Source: Trichostrongylus colubriformis
Taxonomy: Eukaryota > Nematoda > Chromadorea > Rhabditida > Trichostrongylidae
Reading direction: 5' to 3'
DNA: 64,000 bases
Assembly: GCA_963978905.1 (NCBI GenBank)
Contig: OZ022256.1
Coordinates: 22,941,743 to 23,005,742 of the forward strand
Shown here one piece after another: positions 34,193 to 46,414 of the stretch. The notes under the pieces were generated by a model, which saw nothing but the letters and a program-made list of their open reading frames with translations, was not told where the DNA came from and searched no databases. Each line of letters begins with the position of its first letter. Positions within the stretch are counted from its first letter, which is position 1. The position numbers and the translations under genes were made by a program.

Positions 34193-34865
34193 GAGAAGGA
34201 TATATTCGACTAGTTCCTCATTGAGTGGAGAAAAATCAGTTCTCTCACTCCACATCGCCAATACACATCCCTACCAGTTGTCAAGAGAGGTGTGAGTGTC
34301 ACCATAGAGTTCCTCAAGCTGTTACAAGAGCCATATCTGAATCGGTCAGTGACAGCTGCGATAAGATTCTGCAATACTGTTCTGCAAGCGCCTCTGACCT
34401 GCTAAAGCGTGGCTTGGTTATCAGCAATACTGAGAAACAAGTGAGGCTATTGCAGGCCTTCGACACCTAACTCTAAAAAACGCCTTTTACAGACTTCATC
34501 ATCTTGACCTGCCTGGCCAAATACAGCTCTCAGTTTCTACAAAATCGATGATGAAAATCTGACACAATGCGCCGTTTTGCCATAACTTTGGCAGATGTGG
34601 CCCGATTGCTTTGAAAAGCAAACTAATGGCTAATGATTCCCAGGACGAATCTGCCCATGTAGCAAACGTTGATTTTTGCCGGATCATCGTCTTTTTCGAG
34701 AAAAACGAGCAATTGACCTTAGAAGATGCGAGAAAGTACGTGCGGGCATGATGGCATCGTAAGCTGGAATTGAAGTTTGGACATTTCAAAGCGAGAAATG
34801 TCAATATTTGACAAGAGCATGATTAACCATCGTCCCATTCCCATTCGTGGATAGTTTCGATTAGT

Positions 34866-35025
34866 TTATGTCATAAAGTGTTGAACCCTCACTGAAACTT
34901 CACGCCTCTCCAGAAGTGCATGATCCATGAAACAAAAGACATTTTCAATGGTCCAGTGGTGCTTGATGTTTGCAAAGAAACTTTGTGAAACTGTTCCCAA
35001 GGTGGGTGAATCGAGTGCTATCTGC
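34866..35025 (-). CDS. Exon-like frame, unrecognised
   Basis: From a TTTGAG acceptor-like site the minus strand reads QIALDSPTLGTVSQSFFANI, then KHHWTIENVFCFMDHALLER, and stops at TAA. It is protein-like but has no domain I know, and a plus-strand ORF (34927-35277) overlaps. It may be a terminal exon or a transposase fragment. Confidence 0.2.
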
Positions 35026-35484
35026 CTCAAATTTTTGAGACGCAATTCATTTTATCGGTCATTTTTGCGTGGATGTCGAAGTATGAACAAAAATGACCTG
35101 TCTTTGGAAAGTCTGGAATTATACCTGATGAATTGCAAAATTTTCAATGTAACTCCATTGAAAGCAGTTTTACAGCTGTCGGTTCAAGAAAACGGCATGC
35201 TTTCGAGAAGTTGGAAAAAACCGGAAGAGGTCCGAAACAAGAGCAAGAGCATTTGCAAAGAAATGAGTATTTTGTAACGAACACACAAGGCCAGAAGCGA
35301 TAATCAGCGAAAAAACACGGACTCAAAAGCGCGACGCTGCGGTGTGTATTCGCATCCCATTCGCATCCAACACCCTGACTTTCCGAGTTGTCCGCTGTAG
35401 GAGACGGGCCGCGGGCCAACGTTAGTTGTAGCACCTGACTCCCAGCGCAGTGGAGTGGCCATTCCCAACTACAATAGCATTCAT

Positions 35485-35686
35485 GTAAGTACATTTAGAA
35501 ACAATATAAGAAAGAACGAAGGAAAAAGTAAAAGGAAAAAGCAAATTATAATAGAAACATCTCCTCTTGGCACCATGCCAAGGCGTCAAATTGGCGAGTT
35601 TGTGCAATGGCGGCCACTTGAACTCGTCCGCACTACGTCTGTTCTACCGTAAGCCAAAATTACCCCCTTCCGGTGTCTTTAAGTCT
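35485..35686 (+). repeat. Dispersed repeat, copy 2 (see 2033-2233)
   Basis: Matches 2033-2233 along its full length with scattered substitutions and the same start (GTAAGTACAT) and end (GGTGTCTTTAAG). Confidence 0.65.
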
Positions 35687-36672
35687 TGTAAATTTGAAAT
35701 ATGGTAAGGGGTATGGGGTTATTTTTATCAACTTATTCCGAACTATTCCCTCGCGATGAACAACAAGTTGATTTCCAGTTCTGCTTTTTTACTGTCACTC
35801 AGCTAACAGAATTACCTCTGATCCCTCACTATCTCCGCTCTTACCACTGATCTCTGCTGACCAATTGCCTTGGCTATGCCTACGACCCCTTTGAGACCCA
35901 TGACCACGACGAGACATTTAGATGGTTAATGGATCAGCATAACAAAGTTTTGTTTTTTGGTTGTGACCTCGTTGCTTTACAGCCTTGAGCATGTAATACA
36001 AATTCAAAAAATAAGAAGTTCAGAATGTGAACTGGTATTTGTACATGTTACATGTTCAACGCTGGAGATAAACGTTCGATGATCTGTTTGTTACGCTACG
36101 CGATGCATCACACAATCATTTGATGTGTGAATGTCAATCAATAGCGTCAGGCAGTGCTGGCTAAGGTACAGCTTTACCCGTCATTACAAGAACGGTAAAG
36201 ATCCTCTCGTTAATCAACTGGGAAAATGTTTTACTTCAAAAGCTCGTAACTTTGAGAGCCAGAGGGTTCGAATCAATTGCCGTGCTCCTCAACTACAAAT
36301 AGTGAGCACATCCCTATGAACGGGATTGTCGGTGCAGTGTCCACTCCTCCGTTGATAGGCTGGCTTACAATAACACAAATTACAATAACCAGTTGGGCTA
36401 GCGCACACTGCGCGGGTGACATCAGGTGCTTCAGTGGGTTGATCGGAATCGCTTTCTTCTATGAAGTTACTCAGTGTCCTGAAGTTCACTAACCCTTTTT
36501 CTATTTAATGCGCCAATAAATGCAAATTAATCTTTAAGGTTTAGATTCTGGAGTGTGCCTTTGGACTAATGGTCTTCACGTCAACTGTTGAATGGCGGTA
36601 TCTAGGTATCCGATGACTATTATCGCTATATATAGCTACATATGCTTGTCAATAATCTCAATGGCGACCATA
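35687..36672. other. Mostly unassigned; one tRNA-like stretch
   Basis: Around 36205-36290 the plus strand has an A-box-like GTTAATCAACTGGG and a good B box GGGTTCGAATC (36264-36274) with a possible long variable arm between, suggesting a decayed Leu/Ser-type tRNA or SINE head. Stems do not pair well, so I do not call a tRNA gene. Confidence 0.25.
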
Positions 36673-38208
36673 TACAGAAGCGCTCAAAACTCTTCGGCCA
36701 ACTGTTTTTCCTGCTTTAACTTTTTTCTGCTGAACCGAATTGGGCAAAACATTAGTATATTGTGCGCAAACCCCTTGTGAATATCTGCTACCACTTAATG
36801 AATACCGTCAGAACTTTTTCATAAATTTTTACAAGCATTTATTACAAAGTCATCTGAAAACGCGGGAAAGCCTGGTCAAGAAAAATAGGTATCTTCTGGA
36901 GTACAAAACCGACAAACCGTAGAAACCATTAACATTACGTAGAAAAACCGCGAATTTTGTCGGTAGCAGCACCTCGAAACGAGATCGAATCTATGAGCTT
37001 CTCAGTAATTGTACGGGACAGACGTTGTATTCTCCCACTAGTTGGGCGTATTTTTCTTTGTTCCTACTGATTTTCGGTGAACAGCGTCCCTCGAGTACTT
37101 CTCTGTGTTCTACCGGATTCAAGTCGAGGGATTGGATTGGCCTCTATAGAAGTGTGACTTTCCGGTGCTGGAAGCCTTGCATCACCTTGTTGACGCGTGT
37201 TTTGGACCGATACTCGCTACAGAATCCATCCAGCAGGCATGCCTTTCCTCGCCCATGGTAGTCAGATCATGTCCCTACGCCCTTCCCCTGTCAATGTTCC
37301 TCCATCTACAAAATAAGATTCACAACATACAGTGAAAACGCCCCATGCACCACCACAGATTTTCAGCCATGCCTGACTGTGGGTTCAGTGTACTTCAGAA
37401 TGAATCTTTCATCTGAAGGGCGCCTCGCATATCAGATACCATCACTTCCGAGCAAATTAACTTGTTTTCATCGGTGAGAAGAACTCTGCCACAATACGGT
37501 GTGCTGCAGATTAGATGGCGCCGCGCAGTGGCGACTTTGACTTTTCTAATCTGTTGTGTTTTAAACGGTTTCTGGATTGGACGTCGTCTGTAGGTTTTAG
37601 CATCATTAAGGCCTCTTCCCACAGTCTGTCGACTGATTTTAATGCCATCACTTCCAGAAAACTTGGCGACGATGTCCACTGCCGGGAGAAGAGGAACAGC
37701 TTTTAGCGGCGAATGATCCCTCTGTCTTGCATGGAAGAAGCGGAGCAAAGTCTTCCTGTCTCTATGTATTACCCGTAGAACCTCCAACGTCGTACCGTTT
37801 CAGAATCGACGATATCGTTTGATGGGGTCCCTCCAAGGTCCTTGAAATGGCACCGACCTTCAGTCCAGACTCCTTCATTTTCACGGCCGCTTCACGCGCA
37901 CCTTAGGAGACTTCTGCTGTCCTAGCCATTACCTTAAGCGCACCAGCCATGACCCTGACCCGAATGAGCGTCAAAAATAGGTTTAAGCAGAAAAAGTTGA
38001 GATATAATAAGCATAAGGGGCCAAAAAGCTGGTACCATAACAGAAACTTCTATATAACTACGCATCTTTTGCCGTTTCGTACCACAGCAACATGTCTCGT
38101 AAACACTACACTCAGGTGCAACATACTAAAATTTTGCTTGGATTGGTTAAGCACAAAAAAGTTATCACTGAAAAACCACTTGGCCGAAGACTTTTGAGCA
38201 CTACTGTA
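36673..38208 (-). mobile_element. Tc1-like DNA transposon, decayed, with long inverted ends
   Basis: Left end TACAGAAGCGCTCAAAACTC and right end (inverted) TACAGTAGTGCTCAAAAGTC extend inward for at least 80-100 bp of matching sequence, flanked by TA at 36671-36672 and 38209-38210. Size (1.54 kb) and TA duplication fit the Tc1 family. Confidence 0.8.
37030..37940 (-). pseudogene. Tc1-like transposase remnant
   Basis: Minus-strand pieces in order: an N-terminal helix-turn-helix (REAAVKMKESGLKVGAISRT), a second DNA-binding block ending KISRQTVGRGLNDA, TYRRRPIQKPF, the first catalytic Asp block RVLLTDENKL, and near 37110 SLDLNPVEH, the usual (Q)SPDLNPIE block before the last acidic residue. Stops and frame changes separate them. 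The longest open piece is 37395-37787 (130 codons). It cannot encode an active enzyme. Confidence 0.75.
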
Positions 38209-39577
38209 TATACCCTCTATCGATGGCAGTGGACACTGGCGAGTGCCGAAAAAGGAAGAACATCTCGTATAGATGATAATGAGTTTGAAAGTCAAGACGA
38301 TGATCAGAATTGTTGTTTTTAGCCCTAGGAGTTGAGTCACCCTCTGAATTCCTGAGAGATTTCTGAGCGTGCTTTTTCTGATTCTCTGATTTTCTGATTT
38401 CTGATTCTGAAATTTCTGAGAGTGGACAGATGTCAACTTCTTGGGGCAAACCGACAAAAACCTTTCTCTCTGCGCATCGGAGCAGCTTCATTCATTCGGA
38501 AGAAAGGGAGCAGCGACCCTTCGGGGGTGTGAGGGAATAAAAGGTCCGGGGAAACGCGATGGGGGTCTATCCATTCGCTTGGAGCTTCTCGTCATGTCAA
38601 CGTACTGTATCTGAATCAATTGGCTCTGTATTGCTGGCTTCCATGCAATATTGCTTGACTTGCTCTACTGTATCTTAGTCAACTAATATTCTGTATCCCT
38701 GGCTTGCATTCCATTATTGCCTGATTTCGCTGACTTGAGGTAAAGCTTACTGGGAGCGTGTTGAGTACTCTACCGTGTGGCTACTTGATGAAAAGTTCAA
38801 ACAGAACAGAGTAAGGGGGAGCAGAGTATGAATTTTTGAGCAGGAGTTGAAATTGCGGGCTGGTAGGCGATCATTCCGGAAGAAAGGTGGAAGCTGGAGT
38901 TGAAGCTGCGGGATGCTGAGAGGTCAATATTGGAAGGAGAGTAGGAACTGGAGTTGAAGATGTGGGCCTCTGCGGGATTAGTGATGGTAGGGAAATAGTT
39001 GGATATGAAACGGGAGCCGATGTGAAAAATCGGATTTGTGATGATGCTGAGACCACATGCAACAGGAGGTGCCAGATGCATGGGACCATAGTAAGATGAG
39101 AGAGGGAAAGGCTTATAACATGGAAACATGGTGAAGTGACGTGAGAGGTGGTGTAGTAATCCATGCACATGTGATCCACGTAGAACGCGGTTGTGCTGGA
39201 GTCATGGGAGTGGAAGAATCTTCAAGGAGAAAGCCGCAGTGTGGGTATGAATGAATTCTCATGCGAAATAACACCTATGAAAAGAGATGAGATTGTCTGT
39301 TCTCATGAAACCTGTATAAATACCTCTTACATGTACTTTCACAAAGTGAAAAAAATACATTTTGTCAAGTACAGGTGTAAGAGGTATACCCTATGAATTA
39401 ATTCTCCTAGAAGCAAGTGAGTTTTACAGGTACACATGCGTGGTGCGATCATGGGTCACTGATACTAAACTTGAGAGTTTGGTTTGTATCAATGATGTGT
39501 TTCTGCATCTGAGGGTCAACAGTCGGTAGGAACAATCAAATAGGGTCACCCTACAGGCAGCATCAGGAGGTGCGAGG
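38209..39577. other. No recognisable gene
   Basis: Contains a TCTGATTTTCTGATTTCTGA low-complexity patch near 38380 and antisense-overlapping ORFs at 38797-39179 that look like chance. A short inverted repeat, ATAAATACCTCTTACATGTAC against TACAGGTGTAAGAGGTATACC, lies at about 39315-39395. Confidence 0.35.
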
Positions 39578-39580
39578 TAA

Positions 39581-40005
39581 GGCCGCTTTCATAGTTTACG
39601 CACCGGCGGCGACGGCGTCAAACTCACGCAACCATTTGCCCGCCGCCGACCACGGCGTCCATAGATAATGCGCAGCGTTTGCAAAATTCTTGACCCAATC
39701 ACACTACAGTATGGTGATTGTGGCCGCTACAAATCTTGGCGCAGTGCCAATACACGAAGCGGCCACGATCACCATATTGGCACAACGCCAAGATTTGAAG
39801 CGGCCACAAACACCATACTGTAGAGTGATTGGGTCTTTGCAAACTGCGCATTATCTATGGACGCCGTCGTCGGCGGCGGGCAAATGGTTGCGTGAGTTTG
39901 ACGCCGTCACCGGCGGTGACGGCGTCAAATCGACGCAGGTGACGGCGTCAAATTGACGCCGTCGCCGCCGGTGACGGCGTCGGTGCGCAAACTATGAAAG
40001 CGGCC
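39581..40005. mobile_element. Harbinger-like MITE with GC-rich nested hairpins
   Basis: Perfect ends GGCCGCTTTCATAG...CTATGAAAGCGGCC, flanked by TAA on both sides (39578-39580, 40006-40008), the TWA duplication expected for PIF/Harbinger elements. Inside are nested stems: ATTGTGGCCGCTACAAATCTTGGC against its complement, CCCAATCACACTACAGTATGG against its complement, and many GACGGCGTC units. Non-coding and strongly GC-rich compared with the surroundings. Confidence 0.75.
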
Positions 40006-40008
40006 TAA

Positions 40009-41366
40009 GGTGCGAAGTGACCTGAAGTAGTCCTGTAATTATCTTACCGTATACTTTAAGAACTGAAAATGCACACCCGGCGGCTATACCTCGTTAACGT
40101 CTTGCAGTTGGAGGGGAAAGTTGGGTAGTGTCGATACCGCTATCCTGCGACTGACCCAAATGGTAAATAGACACTTGAGTGACTATCAACACCGCATTCT
40201 TAGCGCAGCATCGTTCTATGCCGCGACATGGATAAAGTGTATGCAATCGTGCAAATAGTATGATCACAAATGCCGACGCACGTAAGGAAAATGGCATGGA
40301 AAATGGCAGTGAGAGGACGCACAACGGCACCCATAGCACCTGTGTTCGGTCGAAAATGCGATCGTGCGATTGACAACCGCAGAACTTCACTTTCGCAAGG
40401 TGACCGCAACGACCTATCCCCCGTCTCTTTCTTCAACTCTCTCGCCAAGTGTTTCTGCAAAAAAGGAGAAAATAGCAAACAGAACAAAAAATTTGGGCAA
40501 TTAGTCTAATTTTCTCCACTGATAGGCCATTTAGAACTTCTGCTTTCATAATTGAATGCAATAACTACCCGAAATTATCGCGAGGTATTTCCTTGAACAA
40601 AGGAAAGTAGCACAACAAGTAAAAGATAGAGATCTCCGAACATGTTCAAGCTAATAAAATCGCACAACAAGGTGATGCCTCGCTTCATGATTTTACAAAT
40701 CTGCCACTCCCATTTCTTGTATCTCATTATACACGTGTTACTCTTCTACCCCTATGTTTCGTTTCATTGCACGGAACGACTTGCTGATTACTTTTTCTAG
40801 ACCTAGGAACTAATTAAACTGGTAGAAAAGCATTTTGCAAAAAATTCCAGGCGTAAAATGGCAAACCCGCAAATCTGACATCAGCCTAGTATCGCGCGGG
40901 TGCGATCAAGATGATGTGACAGAAAATTATCTGATGAATTTGGTCAACCCCTAAAACCACTGAGGTAGGACAGGTCGACACACATCGTTATATAAGCTAA
41001 TCTTTTCTTTCCGCGATTGTTAGCGAACCAGTTTGGTCGTCACAGGGCACATTATGAGTGAAATCAAATAAGAAGCCCAAACTAGAAATCAAATAAGAAG
41101 CTTAACTGGGATAGTCCGTAAAGAGCGGAAAAAGAAGGTTGAAAAAAAAACGAGTCACTTGGATAGCCCGTCGTTTTGGATGATGTCTTCCTCACACTCA
41201 CGTCTGAAGAGTTTCACTGTTGAAGCCTCTTTCTCGAGTTAATTGATCCGCATGCAAAAATTGATCGGTGAACCGACCTCGTGCCTCACAGCGATTCAAC
41301 ACGTAAGCCGTGTGCTAATGATTTCAGATAGGAAAAAACTAAAGGGAAAGAGGGGCAGTGAACATA
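40009..41366. other. Unassigned
   Basis: A minus ORF at 40200-40487 follows a TTTTTTGCAG acceptor (KHLARELKKETGDRSLRSPC then hydrophobic AIFHAIFLTCVGICD); coding is possible but unproven. No repeats noted. Confidence 0.3.
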
Positions 41367-43120
41367 CTAATGTGACTCTTCCTCCAGAACTTTCGCAGAC
41401 TTGATGAATTCTGCATCGCCCTTAGGCACCACAACTTTGACACGTTTCAGAAGTCGTACACCACGTTCGCCGCATTCCTCGAAGTCCTAAAATGTGTACA
41501 TATGATTCAATAACGGAATGAAATATTTTCGGAACTTTGTCCGTTTTTTATCCAATCCTACTTTTGAGTTCGTTGCACAAATAGAGGAATAATATAAATT
41601 TGCTACGACCTACCTATACTTCATCATCCAAAAGTTGTGACGCAGAAACGAGACAAAAAACATTCCAAAAGGTCAAAGATCAGTAGAAAGTATCACTGCA
41701 TTCGAATTCTCACAAATCACTCCCATCAGCAATTTACAGCCACTGTAGCTTTTCTCGCATACGACCGTTATTATAAACAAAATGATGTCTAGTGCAATAC
41801 GACATTCACACACCTCCACATCTGTCTGACACGGAAAGAGTGCCACCGTTCGCCGTATCACAAAGCTTCTTGGGTTTGGGGGGGGGGGGGGGGGTGCACC
41901 CCACAAAAGCAGGGACCGCGCCCAATCTCTGCTCGTTTGCGCTCTTTCAAGGCTACATTACGTTTGATTTTCTCGCATTGATTATAACTCAGTTACCTGA
42001 AGTATGGATGAATGGTTCTTTTACGGGCTTCGCTTCCACCACTAAACAACAATAATTCCCTAGCGATAAGGCGGAAAGTAAAAAATACATATCGATCAAG
42101 CAATCGATTAGGCAAATAATACACCTCATCGCCCGATCGTCATATCTCCAGATCGCCTGATGGGTTGACCGATATGTATTGTTTTCTTTCCGCCTGATCG
42201 CCCAGTCGTCCAATCGCCTGAGCAATTTGCACAAAATACGTTGGAGGGCCGCACTGCTGACCGGACACAGCTAGCTTCTTAACTATAACAAAAAGTGTGA
42301 AACTGATTGGCCTCGGGGGTTGGTGAAGACAATGGTTCGTATGAGGTGAAGGGCGCAACGAAGCACTTTTTCCATTTATTTATGCTAATTTTTTTTACAA
42401 TTTTCTACTATTCCTTCATTTGCGTCTTAATCATTTTGCCCAGTCGCCCAATCGCCTACACGCTTGTGCCATCGCCAACTCTTGATTCCCCCATAGGCTT
42501 GTACATGAGAAAAAATCTGAGTCTCCCTCATCAGTATCGTTTCTTTGCAACATTTGAACGGCTGGCGCCACACACCTCTGTGCTCTAACCATTAGCCTCA
42601 GGGACGCGAAGGAATGGCCGCCTTTTTCGAGTAGCACCAGGTAGCCATATATGTCCATCGACGCTAGCAAAAACTTAACGCTACCACGTTAAGGGTGGTC
42701 CATTGTTATCACTGCGCTAATAATCAGCCAAACATGACCCCAACCCAGTCCAGGATCTTCGATCAACCTTTCTCTCTTTGAAGACTGCGATGAAAAGGGA
42801 TCAAGAGGTTCAAATTCGATGACCGCATCACGATGTTGTGACAAAAAGAACGCCATCAAAGCCATTCCGGTCGGAGCAAACCGCGACTTATTACTCTACT
42901 GTCACGCGCTCAATTCCGTCATGCTAACACGCAAATTTTGTGTCACCTTCTACACAAAGGGTACGTGAAATTTGTAATTCAAAGATTCCACAAGATACCA
43001 TACCTGCAGCTTCTCAAAATCAGACACCAGCCGGGACAACTCGTGCGGATATCGAAATCGCCGCAGCATTTTCAAGTCGGACGTTCGTCTGCTGTCCAAC
43101 AAAGCCATCAGGGCGTGCAT
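41367..43120 (-). CDS. Compact two-exon gene, 78-residue basic protein if complete
   Basis: Exon 1 (43120-43004) starts at an ATG 14-15 bases after a TATGTTTAG acceptor, preceded by an in-frame stop, which looks like a trans-spliced 5' end. It reads MHALMALLDSRRTSDLKMLR, then RFRYPHELSRLVSDFEKLQ, ending CAG/GTATGG in phase 0. The last exon (41486-41367) follows ACATTTTAG and reads DFEECGERGVRLLKRVKVVV, then PKGDAEFIKSAKVLEEESH and TAG. Codon choice and splice sites are good. Extra exons in the 1.5-kb intron cannot be excluded; that intron contains a MITE (42069-42203) and other repeats. Small, basic and partly helical; I do not recognise it. Confidence 0.5.
41877..41894. repeat. Poly-G tract in the intron
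   Basis: A run of about 18 G; length uncertain. Confidence 0.6.
42069..42203. repeat. MITE-like inverted repeat inside the intron
   Basis: GGCGGAAAGTAAAAAATACA at the left is answered by TGTATTGTTTTCTTTCCGCC at the right, with GATCGCC/GGCGATC-type text around. Non-coding. Confidence 0.5.
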
Positions 43121-43399
43121 TGTTCAGAGATCCGCTAAACATATACTTTCTGCACTTATCGCTTCGCCCGAAGTCTCATGTTGGTCTAAATGTGCAGCAA
43201 ACGGTGATAGACTTCGAATTTTTATTCAAAAGGAATCAAAAAAGCTCGTGTAGTCGCACAGAATCATCTTCCCGCTGTCGTTTTTTCATCTGATACTATC
43301 CTACAGTCATGATATTGCACACTTGAGCGTTTTTTATGCTCAAGCCCTGAGGGAGAAAGAAAGTTTCTTTTCCATCTTGAGGCCCCGGCAAAACATTCG

Positions 43400-43760
43400 G
43401 GAACGTGTGTCGCCCCTACTATACTTGCAATATGGTGGAACTAATCTACGCTAGCGCCTCAAACGAGTGTCATATTCATGATCGAGACCTCAAATAACCC
43501 TCCTAACACTGTGTTCCAGCGATTTTGGTGAAAACGATTTGTTGCACCAATTTGATGCAATCACATCAAATTGGCCCTACTATATTTGCAATATGTCAAA
43601 TTGCAAATATGCAATCACATCAAATTGGCCCTACTATATTTGCAATATGCAATATGCAATATTTGTAATATGCAGAAGCGGATGTCATGTTCGTGATCAG
43701 CACCCGAAGTACCCCTCCCTAGGCGAAGTTTCAGCGCAAATTATTTTTTGACCAACTGCG
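43400..43760 (+). repeat. Local direct repeats with CCCTACTATATTTGCAATATG
   Basis: CCCTACTATA(C/T)TTGCAATATG occurs near 43416, 43575 and 43630. The later two sit in a 55-bp tandem block starting ATGCAATCACATCAAATTGG. A larger unit including TGTCAT(A/G)TTC.TGATC and ACCCTCC also recurs (43467 and 43683). Slippage-type expansion of a local sequence. Confidence 0.5.
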
Positions 43761-44210
43761 GTGGGTGGACTAGTGATAGTTGAATGTGTCCCTCTTTTCG
43801 TAACAGCCGTTAGCAGTAATGTGGGTATTCTAGTAGTATAACTGACCATTTCTAGCCCCTACACATCTCCAATACCCTTCAAAACTAGATAAGCTTGAGC
43901 TTATGACCAACGACGAATACATGCTGAAGATTTGGCTTCCAAAACGAAGAAAGTTCTACGTGATAACTAAAAGAACATTTACAAAGGTAACTGAGAGAAC
44001 GTTGTAAGGAACTGATTAGGAAATCTGTATCACACAACGAAGGAAAGGCCGCGTAAACTCAAACGAGTCCATATCGTAGCACCGTTCTCAACATCTGCAC
44101 ATATCGATCAAACGTGAATTGCGCACTGGTTTCGCGCTGTGTCAGCGATAATATTGAACGTTAAATCGAAACTTATGTATACTATTAACAAGCACAACAT
44201 AACATCACAG

Positions 44211-44441
44211 GGGTCAAATAAAGTCGGGGGGAGACGCAATTTTGCGTCAAGGTCGAAGCTCCTTTCCCTCCCTAGGCTTAGGCTAAAATTGATATCCTCT
44301 CCTTCCACATGAAAAAGCATCTGTCAAAGCATAGGTTTCATTTGCTTTAGCCTAAGCCTAGGGAGGGAAAGAAGCTTTGACGTGGGTGAAACGTCGACGC
44401 AAAATTGCGTCTCCCCCCCCCCCCCCGACTTTATTTGACCC
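44211..44441. mobile_element. Palindromic MITE, copy 2, 8-bp target duplication
   Basis: GGGTCAAATAAAG ends as in 1812-2032, flanked by CATCACAG at 44203-44210 and 44442-44449. The 8-bp duplication points to the hAT superfamily. Fully foldable and non-coding; a C run near 44413-44426 blurs the exact size. Confidence 0.8.
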
Positions 44442-44449
44442 CATCACAG

Positions 44450-45860
44450 CTAGAGAACACGAGATCTCAATTTTGAGAAATACCAGGCGACCGAACTTGA
44501 CTGTTTCTCTCCAAGTACTGCCATTTGAATTTTCCGCGCGCGCACACATTTGAACCGACAACCGTCGCACGCACACTTGGATATTACGTACAGTACGGAA
44601 TCGCCCTCTTCGCACATGAAATTTGCTTTTCTATTGGTTTTTAGAGATGAATATGAGCTCTGTTCAGTTATTTTTATGTTGATGCGTTTACTGATGCGCA
44701 ACTAACAAAACCCAGGGTTTAAGGGGCAGGGCCTGCCAGGACTCTCGCAATTGGACAGGCAAAAGAACTGGCCGCACACTCAGTAGGTGGTGCAAAACAG
44801 GAAAAGAAGAGACAAAACACCTACGCTGTTGCTGACGGACTTATGCAAGCGGTACGAAAATACAAGAGCTATTAAAGGGAGAAGGGTTTTAGAGAAGCTA
44901 TTAGGAAGTGGAGCATTACTGTATGGTGAGAACAGCGGTGGATTCTAAGGAGATTTATGAGAGGATTAAATCATTCATGCGTAATTTCGAAAGAGAAGGA
45001 TCGGTGCGGCGGCAAGATCACAAGTTCGTAATAAGATGAGGCGTGGCCCCGCGCGTCCGTTATGATTTGAGCATCTCATAAAAATGATTAGAACCTTCAT
45101 CAATATATGTGAAAAATGGTTTTACAGTACACTGTAATGGGGCGAGGGACGAACTCACATACAAAACGAGTTATGGAAAGGCGAGCGGCTGTGGAGATGA
45201 AATACGAGGTACGGGACTTTAACCGGTGATGTATGGAGGTGATTCAACGATACAGGAACAGTTCTGGTTGAGTGATGTAAGCCTTAGTATTGTATATATT
45301 TTTGCAAGACATTACGGGATTGGAAGACATGGCGAATTTTAGCCTCCAGCTTGGAAGATATCCACAACCGAAGCACTACAACAGAGTCCGCGAGCCGACC
45401 ACCACAGCAGGCGGATACTTATCGTCCACAAAAAGTGTGGGAAGTAGATCGATCACTAAGCCCGTGAGTAGTGCGTCGTCAGCGGTGTATACACGATGCT
45501 GGTATATACTTTTCATCCAGTGTGTGCCGTATGAACAACATCGCAGACGCCACGGCTCCCCTGGAGGTATTTTTCATAAGGTTGAAGGCATAGGCATGAC
45601 ACCAGAAAATATTCCTCGCCTTGTGACGAGTTTTTCGATGATTTGGGATGTGAAGCTTTCGATGAATTGGGATCTCGAATTAAGGTGTAACAAGGTGAAT
45701 GATGGTCTTTACATTATTCAACAAGAAGGTCATTGCTATCTTATTTAGTCAGAAGCATGGTATTGCTCGCATGGAGTACGATAGGAACATGCGAGCACGG
45801 GCACAGGCACTTCCCACCTTACGATTAGCTGATCTTGATATCGCTCGTATGCAATGTCAG
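44450..45860. other. Unassigned
   Basis: A 152-codon plus ORF (45290-45748) has no domain and no splice support. No repeat recognised. Confidence 0.3.
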
Positions 45861-45863
45861 TAA

Positions 45864-46322
45864 GGCTGCGCTCATACCAAATTGAATGGGAGTTTTGGGG
45901 CATCGACGTAAAGTAAAATAAACGAATCGATCGAGAAAATGAGCGCATTTGCGCATCAGCGATTTGAGAGAATTGGCGCGTTTGCGTCATGCATAAGATA
46001 CGTCTCGATCAGGAAATGATAGTATTGGCGCATTTGCGATTTGAGAGAATTGGCGCATTCGCGTCAAGGATAAGATACATATTGATTAAAAAAAGTGGGA
46101 GTATTGGCGCATCCGCGATTTTGCATATTTGCCATAACAGATATCGACTTTCGATAAGAGATGGAAAATCATGAAATGGAAGGAGGAAAAAAAGCAATCA
46201 ACCGCACGTTGGCACGCGCCGCGTTCAACAGAGTGACGTGGCTATGCCAGAAATCTCAAATCGCCGACGCACCGATGCGCCGATGCGCCAAAACCCTCAT
46301 TCGATTTGGTGTGAACGCAGCT
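45864..46322. mobile_element. Harbinger-like MITE with internal 77-bp direct repeats
   Basis: Ends GGCTGCGCTCATACCAAATT and, inverted at the right, AGCTGCGTTCACACCAAATC, with TAA at 45861-45863 and 46323-46325. Inside, GCGATTTGAGAGAATTGGCG recurs at about 45959 and 46036 with TTGCG..GATAAGATAC following. Non-coding. TAA duplication and G-rich ends fit the same superfamily as 39581-40005, but the termini differ. Confidence 0.65.
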
Positions 46323-46414
46323 TAAGGGGAAGCCGACCATATTTTTACTTTTGTTTTTTGATCTTTACTTTGTTATCATTATTATTGTTATTTAATAATC
46401 ATTAATTATTACTA

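Noticed and set aside
34880..34980. Methyltransferase-like phrase VVLDVCKETL on the plus strand
   Set aside because: Too short, lacks the GxGxG loop, and the opposite strand reads better.
36205..36290. Functional tRNA gene
   Set aside because: Good B box but poor acceptor and T stems.
43539..43751. CRISPR-like spaced repeats
   Set aside because: Only two or three diverged local direct repeats without regular spacers, in a eukaryotic sequence.
45290..45748. 152-codon plus ORF
   Set aside because: No domain, no conserved wording, no splice context.
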